This document shows, one piece after another, positions 23,257-32,255 of a stretch of DNA of 64,000 bases. The notes beneath the pieces were generated by a model, which had not been told where the DNA came from, searched no databases, and saw only the letters and a list, made by a program, of their open reading frames with translations. The translations under genes were made by a program, and so were the position numbers. Each line of letters begins with the position of its first letter. Positions within the stretch are counted from its first letter, which is position 1. Source of the stretch: Candidatus Mediterraneibacter intestinavium. GTDB taxonomy: Bacteria > Bacillota > Clostridia > Lachnospirales > Lachnospiraceae. The stretch lies in contig DWXK01000062.1 in the NCBI GenBank assembly GCA_019119205.1, positions 1 through 64,000 of the forward strand, given 5' to 3'.

Positions 23257-23394
23257 TGACGTTTCACTCCTCATATATTTTTTTCACCAGCCCGCCATAC
23301 GGCTGGTATGCCTGAACTTCTGCTTATGACTGAAAGCTCTGTACGGTGTTCTCCACCGTCGTATGGCATAGCTTTCCATAATAGAGCATCTTAT

Positions 23395-23424
23395 ACTATA
23401 GCATAATGTCCTTTTTCTTGTCAA
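23395..23424 (-). promoter_or_regulatory. rpoBC promoter
   Basis: Minus strand TTGACA (23424..23419), 18 nt spacer, TATAGT (23400..23395). Confidence 0.65.
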
Positions 23425-23635
23425 CAAGATTTCCATGATTTTTCTTGACTTTTTGCACTATATGTGATATGATTCTATCTCTATATGGTGTATCAATTCT
23501 ATATACACTTCTTATCCGGATCGATCGTCGGATCTTCCCGAACTTTTTAACAAATGCAGAAACGATTTTGCGCATATGAAGAAACTTCCCGATATATTCA
23601 GCAGATTTTCATCGCAAGTGCCTTCATATGAGTAA

Positions 23636-23672
23636 AAAGACCGCAGAAGCGGTTTTATCTTCTGCGGTCGCT
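23636..23672 (-). terminator. terminator downstream of rplL
   Basis: GACCGCAGAAG...CTTCTGCGGTC stem followed by CTTTTT on the minus strand. Confidence 0.8.
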
Positions 23673-23690
23673 GCATCATTGTGTAGATGA

Positions 23691-24068
23691 TTATTTCAGG
23701 TTAACCTCTGCACCCTGCTCTTCAAGTTTTGTCTTGATCTCCTCAGCCTCTGCCTTGGAAACAGCCTCTTTCACTACCTTCGGAGCGTTGTCAACAAGCT
23801 CTTTTGCTTCTTTCAGTCCAAGACCTGTGATCTCACGAACAGCCTTGATAACTTTAACTTTAGAAGCTCCTGCAGAAACGAGTTCTACATCGAACTCATC
23901 CTTCTCATCTGCTGCTGCAGCTCCGTCTCCACCTGCTGCTGCAACTACAACGCCTGCTGCTGCAGATACGCCGAACTCTTCTTCGCAAGCTTTTACAAGC
24001 TCGTTTAACTCTAATACTGATAACTCTTTGATCGCATCGATCATTTCAGCTGTTGTCAATTTAGCCAT
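23691..24068 (-). CDS. rplL: 50S ribosomal protein L7/L12
   Basis: [38 protein letters not shown]...[24 protein letters not shown]. Confidence 0.99.
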   Translation of the reverse strand: MAKLTTAEMIDAIKELSVLELNELVKACEEEFGVSAAAGVVVAAAGGDGAAAADEKDEFDVELVSAGASKVKVIKAVREITGLGLKEAKELVDNAPKVVKEAVSKAEAEEIKTKLEEQGAEVNLK

Positions 24069-24157
24069 TTTTGATATCCTCCATTTTCTTATTTTGATTT
24101 TTTCATGTGATCTTCATTTACAAACTGTAAATCCCACCCAGCAGAAAAACGTTCTCC

Positions 24158-24718
24158 TTACTCTGCTGCCGGTGCCTCTGCTGTCTCAGCAGGTGCTTCT
24201 GCAGTTTCCTCTGCTGCTTCAGCCGGTGCAGCCTCACCGTCTTTCTCTGCGATCTGCTTAATAACACGCGCAAAGTTTGCGATCGGTGACTGCATGCTTC
24301 CAAGAAGTCTTGAAAGAAGTACCTCTCTTGACGGGATCTTGGAAAGTTCTGTCAGGCCTGCAATGTCGTAAACAGTTCCCTCTACGACTCCGCCTTTGAG
24401 TTCAAGTGCCGGAGCATCTTTTGCGAAATTGCAGATGATCCTTGCCGGTGCTGTCGCATCATCTTTTGAAATCGCGATAGCGCTCGGTCCTTCCAGACAG
24501 TCCTCAAGTCCTGCGAACTCTGTCCCTTCGAAAGCCCTCTTCATCATCGTGTTCTTGTATACCTTGTAAACAACACCTGCTTCTCTGAGCTGCTTACGAA
24601 GCTCTGTATCCTGAGCAACTGTCAGTCCGCGGTAGTCAACAAGAACAACTGACTGAGCATCTTTGATCTCTTCTGCGATCGCCTCAACGATCGGCTGTTT
24701 CAATTCAACTTTTGCCAC
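24158..24718 (-). CDS. rplJ: 50S ribosomal protein L10
   Basis: VAKVELKQPIVEAIAEEIKDAQSVVLVDYRGLTVAQDTELRKQLREAGVVYKVYKNTMMKRA; probable GTG start at 24718. Confidence 0.97.
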   Translation of the reverse strand: MAKVELKQPIVEAIAEEIKDAQSVVLVDYRGLTVAQDTELRKQLREAGVVYKVYKNTMMKRAFEGTEFAGLEDCLEGPSAIAISKDDATAPARIICNFAKDAPALELKGGVVEGTVYDIAGLTELSKIPSREVLLSRLLGSMQSPIANFARVIKQIAEKDGEAAPAEAAEETAEAPAETAEAPAAE

Positions 24719-24739
24719 TTTCGGGTACACCTCCTTATT

Positions 24740-24925
24740 TTATTCTGCGTGTACTGCCAAAGTATCCGTTTCGCAGAAGCTGTCTCTGCAAAAAAGAACC
24801 TCTGCATCCAAAGACACAGAGGTTCGTAAATTCATACTTGCGTAATAAATCTCACTTTCCTCGGTAGGCGTTTTTATCCTTACGCTTTACAGCACCTACT
24901 GTCTTCGGCAGTTGCTGTATTACAT
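24740..24925 (-). promoter_or_regulatory. L10 ribosomal protein leader (rplJL autoregulatory RNA)
   Basis: Structured region directly 5' of rplJ with attenuator-like hairpin AACCTCTG...CAGAGGTT and an upstream stem; position and layout match L10 leaders. Confidence 0.7.
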
Positions 24926-24950
24926 TACCACGCCTTTTCTGTTTTGTCAA
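24922..24950 (-). promoter_or_regulatory. promoter for L10 leader/rplJL
   Basis: Minus strand TTGACA (24950..24945), 17 nt spacer, weak -10 TAATGT preceded by TGG. Confidence 0.5.
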
Positions 24951-25038
24951 GCATTTTCCGGATTTTTCTTCATTTTTCGCAGCAGTTCATCCATCAGAGA
25001 CCGAACAGACTAAACTGTTACATTTTTCTCCATCTGCT

Positions 25039-25943
25039 TTACACGCTCTGAGGCAGAAGGCTCTCCTGCTCGATTTCCAGCCCTTTTTCCAGGATACAGC
25101 TTTTCAGTCCGTTCAGTGAGCCCGCCTCCATCCTTTCAAGTCTCTCCCTTTTCTCCTTTGCAAGAGGAATCCCCGCACCCGCAGCGATTGCATTTTCATA
25201 GGCATCCCTGTCCATCCGGTATGGTTTCAGCTCCGGAAACAGCTTTCTCTGATTATAAAAAAATATCCTGATCCCGCCCAGATCCATGTCTCCCCAGTGC
25301 AGATATTCTGTCCCTCCGTCTGCCGCCTTCCTCAACCCTCCAAGAAATCTCAGTTCTTTGGGTGAAAAAAAAACATGGCAGTACACATAAAGCGTATCCT
25401 CTCTGTAGGGCACAGACTCATAGTTCGCTTTATTTTCTATGAGCATGATCCGGCGGATACCCGGAAGAGAAACCGGCCCGGCGTGCTCCAGCGTCTGCGC
25501 GTTGAGTACGGTTCCGAAAACATTCAGAGAAGTATCTATCTCTCCCCCTTCACCAATCCGATAGACAAGGGGACCTTTCCATTCCAGTGTCTGCGAATAC
25601 GTCCGTATTCCATGGATTCTGAGGATGTCATCGTCTGTCATCCCTTCCTCACTGAGAGGGGAATGATTCCTCAAAACCGTTATGACTCTCCGCTGATATT
25701 TTTTCTCAAACAGCTTGGAATCCCCAAGCACTTTATATCTGCTCCCATATCCTTCCACTCCACCTGTACCAGCCCCGCTTTTTCCAGTTCCTTCGCCTCT
25801 TCAACCAGCACTCTCCTGCCGCCGACCGCCCGGATCATCCTGCCATCCGCCGCAGGATGGCGCATCCCCTTAAGCCGTCCTGAACGATAAGCTTCTCCGT
25901 CAGCGCTCCTGATCAGATATTCCGTCAGCTTCACGTTCCTCAC
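25039..25943 (-). pseudogene. jetD: jetD (Wadjet nuclease subunit, DUF3322/DUF2220-like), split into two frames: 25680..25943 (N-terminal part) and 25039..25758 (C-terminal Toprim part)
   Basis: N-part ...LVEEAKELEKAGLVQVEWKDMGADI; C-part in the -1 frame RYKVLGDSKLFEKKYQRRVITVLR...IENKANYESV...HWGDMDLGGIRIF (Toprim-like). The two parts abut directly. Confidence 0.8.
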
Positions 25944-28900
25944 CGCCTTCGATCATTTCAAGATAATGTCCTTTGTCTATATGCATCATGCTGACCTGAT
26001 TCTTAAACCGCCGGAACCCGTACACACTGTCCACGTTCCGGATCAGGGACTGCAGACGCTCGTCCGGCACACAGACGATGAGCTGAAGTTCCAGTTCCCT
26101 GGCATACCTCAGGCACACCTCGCTCCTCTCCTTATCCATCTTGGAGAACGCTTCGTCCAGAAGCACAAGGCGGATCTTGGAATCCCGGTTGCTCTGCTGC
26201 ATGTACAACATGGCAAAGCCTGCGAGCAGGGCCACATATTTCGGATTCTGGCCCTCTCCGCCGGAATCCACCCCGGCCATATCGTCCACGTAGTTCTTTT
26301 TTTCCACGCCATTCTCGTCGATCACCTGCTCATACATGCTGAAATTCAGATAATTTCGGTAATCCGCGAAACGCTCCATCTCCTGACGGTGCTTCTCCCG
26401 GTTCTGGCTGTCCTCTTCCTTCAGGGGCATGAACTTCTCCGTGAGAAGCAGGATCTTCTGCTCGTATTTCTGAAAGAAATCATCCTCCATCAGGCTCATC
26501 TGCCCGTCTATCCCTCCGGTATCGATCACTTTACTGTCCAGTTCCTGAGCCATCAGCATATCGTAAAACTGTCCGTTCTCATTCTTTGCCGGCAGGATAT
26601 CGATCTGATAGATACTGTCGGAGAACCGTATCCTGGAGAGCATCCGGTTGATCTCTCTCCTGTGCCGGTAAGCAGCTTTGATCTCTCCATGCAGTGTGGC
26701 GATCACATTGTCCCGCAGAGAATGATAGACCAGTTCATACTGTTTCCGGAACTCCTCTTTATACTTCGGTTCGAAATCCCTGCGGCATCTCTCCAGCACC
26801 TGATCATAGACATCGTTCGTGTGTTCCACTCCGGTAAATCCATACGCCGGGTATTCCATATTGAACCGGTTCCTCGCAATGGTGCGCGCATCAGAAAATT
26901 CCTCTTCCCTTGCACTCAACTCTTCGAACCGCGCCCGCAGCATCTGGCGGTAGGAAGCTTCTGTCCGTTTCGAAATCTCCGCATTTACCTCTTCCGTAAG
27001 TTCAGGATTCTCTGTGAATCCCATCGTCAGCTCATCCAGCCTGACCGTCAGATCCCGTATCTCCCGTTCTGCCGTCTGCACCACTCCGCCGAGACGGATC
27101 TGCTCTTTCTGGATTTCCCGGGACACCTCTTCCTTCTCCGACACGGATGCCTCCAGCTTCTCCTGCTCCGCTTTCAGTTCCGCCGTTCTGGTACCGTCTT
27201 CCAGTTCCTTTAACTCTTTCTGAAGCTGCTCCTGCTTTTTATAATATTCCTCCAGCTCCTCCGACGCAGAGGCAAGGCGCAGGATCTGCCCCGTCTCCTG
27301 GCTCAGACTCTCATATTTCTGCGCTTCTTTCAGAGAAGCCTCTGTCTGGCGCTCCCTGATCAGGTTCTCCTGGAGTCCTGTGATCTCCTCCGCCAGTTCC
27401 GTCAGGCGGGCTTTCGAGATCCTGGTCCCGATGCACGCTCCTTTCGTATAATCCCTGCTGCGCAGATGACGGAAAATATAATTGCTGTAGGAATAGCAGT
27501 CCGGAGTCACGCCGTCGCGTACGCTGTCCAGTTCCTCCACGGTCTCGCACTTGCGGATCCTTCCCAGATATCGCTTCAGACACCAGTCCACATAGCCCAG
27601 ATCTGTGTGTACCGCTTCATAAAGGGAGTGTTCCTCCGCCTGAGGAGACTCCCGTTTCAGGGCAGCGCTGTTGATAAGATCCACTTCCTCAAATTTCTTC
27701 ATCTTCCGGAATATCTTCGCCGCGTCCAGAGCATATGCCGGCTCCGTGATCATGCTTTTCTTCAGCCGCCCAAGGCGCCCTTCCACCGCGTTTTTCCACT
27801 TCTCATCCGTAATGTCAAAAAGATCTGCAAGGATATGTACATGGATCGTCCTGCCGTAGCGGTCGCTCAATGCGCTCTGAAGCTGTGCTCTGGCCTCCTT
27901 AAGTTCTTTCGGATAGGGTTTCCTGTCATTGTTCATATCCTCCAGAGCTTCTTCTTTCTCCCGAAGCTCCTTCGTCAGCTCACGGATCGACACCGCCTTT
28001 TCCGACAGTTCCTCGGAGATGTTGTCCATGGCCGCCTTCAAATGGGTACGCAGCTCCCCACAGTTCTCCTCTGTCACATCGCCCCGGGCAAAATCATCAA
28101 TGAGCTGCAGAGCACGGTTGCTCACATAATCCGTCGCCGTCTCATCCGTTTCCCAGCTTTTCAGGCCATTCACGATCCTGCGCCAGTCCGCGGAGCTGTC
28201 CGCCAGGAGCCGGATCGTATGTTCCATCTCCTGAAGTTCCTGCTGTTTCTGCCCGTAGTCGCTCTTCTTAAGCTCCGCCCGGACGTCCACCAGCCGGTTT
28301 CTCAGGGCAGTAAGTTCCTCCTGGATCCCATTCTGCCGCCGCACCGCCCGGTCCGCCGCCTCATTCGCCCTCTCCAGGTCCTCCTGGCGGGAGGCAAGCT
28401 TCGCCCGGCAGCCTTCGATATCCACATATTTCTGAAGCGTCTCAATATACAGCTTGTCCGCCCTGACGCCGGTCAGTCCCTGATCCGCAGCATGGATCTC
28501 GTCCAGCATTCCGATCCGCTTTTCCAGATCCTCCACCCGCTCCCGGATCTCCCGGTAGGCGCCAAGCTGCTCACTGATCACCGCCACCGTATTTTCCCGG
28601 CTCTTCGGGAACATATAGTCCCGGATAAACTGACCCGTTCCGCTGGTCATCCGCAGGGCGATGGCGCTCTTCTCCATGGTGATCATGCGCCCTGCTTCCA
28701 CATAGCCGAAGATCACTTCATAGAGCGTGTTCAGGTACGCCTCCTTAGAAGGATAGACCCGGTTCACATCGCCGTGTCCCCGGTTATCCACACTGTTCGC
28801 CCGTTCCTTCGCCAGCTTCCGGATCTGATCGATGGTATAGGGCACACCGTCCTTCAGGTATCCGTCCTCCGGCATCCGCCCGGAATGGCTGAAGAAATTG

Positions 28901-29286
28901 TACCGCCTCAGATCCGTATCATTCTTCCCCACCTCAAACGCCGCGCCGATACAGGTCGTGATATGGGTGCCTGTATCCTCGATCTCCATCACGATCTGAG
29001 AGCAGAAATCCATTCCCTCCCGGTTTACAGTCCCATCTTTCTGCGCGCCGCGGAGATAGCTAAGTACGCTCCGCTTGTTCTTTGAATCGTCCGCCGCCTT
29101 ATTGAGGAAATTAGCGGACACACTTCCGTATAGGACGACCTGGATTGCGTCCATGACCGTGGATTTTCCCGAGCCGCTCTTTCCACTGAACAGGTTTACA
29201 TATTCATGAAGGACGAGTATCTTATGACTGATCCCGCCCCAGTTATTGATCAGGATCCGCGTAAAAAGCTTTTTCGGCTGTTTCAT
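25900..29286 (-). CDS. jetC: Wadjet JetC, SMC/MukB-like ATPase
   Basis: 1128 aa; Walker A LFSGKSGSGKSTVMDAIQVVLYG, long coiled coils, C-terminal GGEGQNPKYVALLAGFAMLY signature and Walker B RLVLLDEAFSKMD. Confidence 0.92.
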   Translation of the reverse strand: MKQPKKLFTRILINNWGGISHKILVLHEYVNLFSGKSGSGKSTVMDAIQVVLYGSVSANFLNKAADDSKNKRSVLSYLRGAQKDGTVNREGMDFCSQIVMEIEDTGTHITTCIGAAFEVGKNDTDLRRYNFFSHSGRMPEDGYLKDGVPYTIDQIRKLAKERANSVDNRGHGDVNRVYPSKEAYLNTLYEVIFGYVEAGRMITMEKSAIALRMTSGTGQFIRDYMFPKSRENTVAVISEQLGAYREIRERVEDLEKRIGMLDEIHAADQGLTGVRADKLYIETLQKYVDIEGCRAKLASRQEDLERANEAADRAVRRQNGIQEELTALRNRLVDVRAELKKSDYGQKQQELQEMEHTIRLLADSSADWRRIVNGLKSWETDETATDYVSNRALQLIDDFARGDVTEENCGELRTHLKAAMDNISEELSEKAVSIRELTKELREKEEALEDMNNDRKPYPKELKEARAQLQSALSDRYGRTIHVHILADLFDITDEKWKNAVEGRLGRLKKSMITEPAYALDAAKIFRKMKKFEEVDLINSAALKRESPQAEEHSLYEAVHTDLGYVDWCLKRYLGRIRKCETVEELDSVRDGVTPDCYSYSNYIFRHLRSRDYTKGACIGTRISKARLTELAEEITGLQENLIRERQTEASLKEAQKYESLSQETGQILRLASASEELEEYYKKQEQLQKELKELEDGTRTAELKAEQEKLEASVSEKEEVSREIQKEQIRLGGVVQTAEREIRDLTVRLDELTMGFTENPELTEEVNAEISKRTEASYRQMLRARFEELSAREEEFSDARTIARNRFNMEYPAYGFTGVEHTNDVYDQVLERCRRDFEPKYKEEFRKQYELVYHSLRDNVIATLHGEIKAAYRHRREINRMLSRIRFSDSIYQIDILPAKNENGQFYDMLMAQELDSKVIDTGGIDGQMSLMEDDFFQKYEQKILLLTEKFMPLKEEDSQNREKHRQEMERFADYRNYLNFSMYEQVIDENGVEKKNYVDDMAGVDSGGEGQNPKYVALLAGFAMLYMQQSNRDSKIRLVLLDEAFSKMDKERSEVCLRYARELELQLIVCVPDERLQSLIRNVDSVYGFRRFKNQVSMMHIDKGHYLEMIEGGEEREADGISDQER

Positions 29287-29881
29287 ACTCTTCCTCCTCT
29301 CCCCGGTACTCTTCGATCAGTGCATTGATATCCGCCGCCGTCACATAAAGATTTACCGTGCTGTAAATATAGATCGGCGTATCGTCTTCCACGTCTCTCA
29401 CCGCACCCGGGACGTCAATGACCTGGTGCGTGCGCATCAGGTACAGAGCCTCCCTCCACTGCGCCTGGGTCAGCTTCTCTGTGATCAAATTTGTGTTTCT
29501 CCCGTATTCACGGATCTCTTTCAGGGTGGTCAAGGGCGCGTTCAGCCCCTCTCCCATGATCCGGTCCCGGTAGATCAGCTTCACGAGGAGGAGGATCACC
29601 GTGCTCGTCAGGCTGAGTTTCTCCTGTGGCACATGCTCTCCGACAAGACGGAAGACGTGTTCCTGGGCATCATGGACCAGCTCGCACCCAAGCACCTCCA
29701 CATAATCAGCAATAAAATTCCGGTGTCTCGCGCAGAGTTCATACTGCGGGTTATCCCTCGGCGTCAGAGTCGCCGGATCGTATTTCACCTGAAGGATACA
29801 GGTCTGTCGGAACAGGGCCTGTATTACTCTCTGTACCTGCTCCGCCTCTGTCACCGCCAGTTCTTCCAGATATTTAAACAT
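29243..29881 (-). CDS. jetB: Wadjet JetB, DUF4194-like
   Basis: 212 aa KleE/MukE-like; overlaps jetC start by 44 nt; gene order A-B-C-D. Confidence 0.85.
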   Translation of the reverse strand: MFKYLEELAVTEAEQVQRVIQALFRQTCILQVKYDPATLTPRDNPQYELCARHRNFIADYVEVLGCELVHDAQEHVFRLVGEHVPQEKLSLTSTVILLLVKLIYRDRIMGEGLNAPLTTLKEIREYGRNTNLITEKLTQAQWREALYLMRTHQVIDVPGAVRDVEDDTPIYIYSTVNLYVTAADINALIEEYRGEEEEYETAEKAFYADPDQ

Positions 29882-29911
29882 AAGGCTTTTCCTTTCCCGT
29901 TCGATGTATTC

Positions 29912-31312
29912 TCAATGAATCTGAAGAGAGGTGAACCGGAATCCGTCGCTGTTTTCCAGTTCATCCCCGAGCGTGATCTCTCCATTCCCCTCCGCCGTCT
30001 CCGTGGCCTCCTGCCATACAAAGAACAGCTTCTCCAGGTCTTCCACACTGTGTACCGTGTCCTCGGCCACACGGAACACGCCGTCTTTCTCATTCTTCCT
30101 CCGGAACTTCTCGATCTCTTTCCTGGTATAAAGAGGCTTCAGCACAAAGGAATCCATCTCCTCTGTTCCCGCCGCTTCTTCTTCCGTCAACGCCTGAGGT
30201 GAAAACTCCTCTTTTGCAGAGGATTTTTTGTGGTACAGGCTGTCCTGGGACAGGAGTTGATACGGCGCGCTCATCCGCACTCTCTCACCAAGCGCTTCCA
30301 GGATTTCCCCTTTCCTGCTGCTTCGGTTCAGGAGACTGACGAACGCCGTCGTCCTGTCATCGCCGTCCGCCCCCTCCTGCATGATGTATCGGATCCGGGC
30401 AGCCGCCCTTCCGGCAAACACCGTCTTCTGCTCAATCAGCTTGTTGTATCTTCTCTCGATCACATCCGACTGGCGCTCGATCCGGAACATAATATCTGCC
30501 GCTTCATCACAGAGCCGGATCGCCTTCTGGCACCGGACGAACTCCGGCGTTCCCTCTTCAAGAACGATCAGTTCGCGCTCCTTCTTTCTCCGCCTCGCTT
30601 CATTCTCATCAAGGTTCTTCACGATCAGCTCCTTCACCGCCTCTTTGTAACGGTAGAAGCTGTCCGTCGTGGTAAGGATCGCGTATTTTCTGCTGTCGCT
30701 GTTGTTGATCTCTTTGACCAAGACATCCTGGATCCCTTTGAAATCCTTCTGCCGGGAAAGTTCGTCAAAATATTCCCGCATCCCGTCCTGCATGTTGACC
30801 AGCATGCGCACCAGCCTCTTTGACGCGTTCAACGCACTTTTCAGGATCTCATTGTTCTTTTCCTGATCCACACTGTATGTATAGAGATAGCTGTAGATCG
30901 CAAGGACACTCTCGCGCTCCTGGCTGTCGCTCTCATCCATCAATCTCGTGAATAGTTCCACGTACATCTGACTGTACTCCGGGAACGTGACAACATACGT
31001 GTTCAGTGTCTCGTCGTAGTCCTGCTTGAGCCAGCCCCAGTCCTCAAAATGCTTCAGGCAGACAGACGCCATGTTCGACCGGGTGAGAAACACGCCCTCC
31101 TCGTCGTAATTCTCGCCATCCCACAGGATCGCCTCGGACGCGATCCGCTCGTTCATCACAGCCCTGCACTCTTTCTCTGTCAGACCAAGCACAGAGTAAG
31201 ACTGTTCCATTGCCCCGTAGATCGCTACAAGGAACGCCATGTAGTATTCCGTATATTTACTTGTAAACAGCTTATAGAAATCCCGGGGGATCCTGCTCAT
31301 CAGACTCATCAC
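29912..31312 (-). CDS. jetA: Wadjet JetA family protein (DUF5716-like)
   Basis: 466 aa; RIPRDFYKLFTSKYTEYYMAFLVAIYGAMEQSYS...; first gene of the jet operon. Confidence 0.85.
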   Translation of the reverse strand: MMSLMSRIPRDFYKLFTSKYTEYYMAFLVAIYGAMEQSYSVLGLTEKECRAVMNERIASEAILWDGENYDEEGVFLTRSNMASVCLKHFEDWGWLKQDYDETLNTYVVTFPEYSQMYVELFTRLMDESDSQERESVLAIYSYLYTYSVDQEKNNEILKSALNASKRLVRMLVNMQDGMREYFDELSRQKDFKGIQDVLVKEINNSDSRKYAILTTTDSFYRYKEAVKELIVKNLDENEARRRKKERELIVLEEGTPEFVRCQKAIRLCDEAADIMFRIERQSDVIERRYNKLIEQKTVFAGRAAARIRYIMQEGADGDDRTTAFVSLLNRSSRKGEILEALGERVRMSAPYQLLSQDSLYHKKSSAKEEFSPQALTEEEAAGTEEMDSFVLKPLYTRKEIEKFRRKNEKDGVFRVAEDTVHSVEDLEKLFFVWQEATETAEGNGEITLGDELENSDGFRFTSLQIH

Positions 31313-31332
31313 ATTCTCCTGTCAGTCAATTC

Positions 31333-31354
31333 TGTAACGCAATCATTATACCAC
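31333..31354. repeat. 22-bp direct repeat, copy 1
   Basis: TGTAACGCAATCATTATACCAC, identical to 31464..31485. Confidence 0.9.
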
Positions 31355-31411
31355 AAGCGCAGAAAAGGAAGCGCCGCGCAGCGGCATTTACTTTTCAAGC
31401 TGTAGGTTGCC

Positions 31412-31484
31412 TGGTATAATCCCCGCAAAGCGGGGCAGACCGATTTTATCGGTCTGGATTGCGTGTAACGCAATCATTATACCA
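31412..31484. repeat. 73-bp cloverleaf-like palindrome (9-bp closing stem plus three perfect hairpins)
   Basis: TGGTATAAT | CCCCGC-AAA-GCGGGG | C | AGACCGAT-TTT-ATCGGTCT | G | GATTGCGT-GTA-ACGCAATC | ATTATACCA. Confidence 0.9.
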
Positions 31485-31485
31485 C
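31464..31485. repeat. 22-bp direct repeat, copy 2 (forms the right arm of the cloverleaf)
   Basis: TGTAACGCAATCATTATACCAC, identical to 31333..31354. Confidence 0.9.
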
Positions 31486-31503
31486 GCGCGCCTCCAACAT
31501 GCA

Positions 31504-31550
31504 AAAATCCCCCGGCAGGTTCCGGATACGGGACCCGTCAGGGGATTTCT
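31504..31550 (-). terminator. terminator downstream of rplA
   Basis: Minus strand AAATCCCCTGACGGGT...CCTGCCGGGGGATTTTTG. Confidence 0.7.
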
Positions 31551-31562
31551 CATTTTTATAAA

Positions 31563-32255
31563 CTATGCGAGTTTCATCGGGTTGACCTTCACTCCAGGGC
31601 CCATTGTAGATGTAAGAGTCACGCTCTTTAAGAACTGTCCCTTTACAGCTGCCGGTCTCGCCTTGTTGATCGCATCGATAAGCGTCTGGAAGTTGTCCGC
31701 TAACTGCTCTTCAGTAAAGGATGCTTTACCGATCGGCACGTGGATGATGTTTGTCTTGTCCAGTCTGTACTCGATCTTACCAGCTTTGATGTCGTTGATA
31801 GCCTTTGTCACGTCCATCGTAACTGTTCCCGCTTTCGGGTTCGGCATAAGACCTTTCGGTCCAAGTACACGTCCCAGACGTCCGACGATTCCCATCATAT
31901 CCGGTGTTGCAACAACAACGTCAAACTCAAACCATCCCTCGTTCTGGATCTTCGGGATCAGTTCGTCTCCGCCAACATAGTCAGCGCCCGCTGCCTTTGC
32001 TTCCTCTGCTTTTGCGTCTTTTGCAAACACAAGGATACGAACCTTTTTACCAGTTCCGTGCGGAAGTACGACCGCACCACGGATCTGCTGGTCAGCGTGA
32101 CGTCCGTCACATCCTGTTCTGATGTGTGCTTCGATCGTCTCATCAAACTTTGCTGTTGCTGCTTTCTTTACTAATGCGACTGCTTCTTCTTTATCGTAGA
32201 GATTTCCTCTTTCGATCAGTTTCGCAGCCTCGATATATTTCTTTCCTCGTTTCAT
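31563..32255 (-). CDS. rplA: 50S ribosomal protein L1
   Basis: [48 protein letters not shown]. Confidence 0.99.
   Translation of the reverse strand: MKRGKKYIEAAKLIERGNLYDKEEAVALVKKAATAKFDETIEAHIRTGCDGRHADQQIRGAVVLPHGTGKKVRILVFAKDAKAEEAKAAGADYVGGDELIPKIQNEGWFEFDVVVATPDMMGIVGRLGRVLGPKGLMPNPKAGTVTMDVTKAINDIKAGKIEYRLDKTNIIHVPIGKASFTEEQLADNFQTLIDAINKARPAAVKGQFLKSVTLTSTMGPGVKVNPMKLA

Noticed and set aside
23691-24261. Ala-rich repeats in rplL/rplJ as a novel repeat
   Set aside because: Normal hinge of L7/L12 and Ala/Glu-rich tail of L10
27466-29085. 539-aa and 415-aa plus-strand ORFs antisense to jetC
   Set aside because: Same artefact; the minus-strand SMC-like protein has clear Walker motifs and overlapping neighbours
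31412-31484. tRNA gene (73 nt, cloverleaf)
   Set aside because: All loops are 3 nt; no TTCGA/T-loop, no 7-nt anticodon loop, no CCA; stem lengths of 9/6/8/8 do not match tRNA
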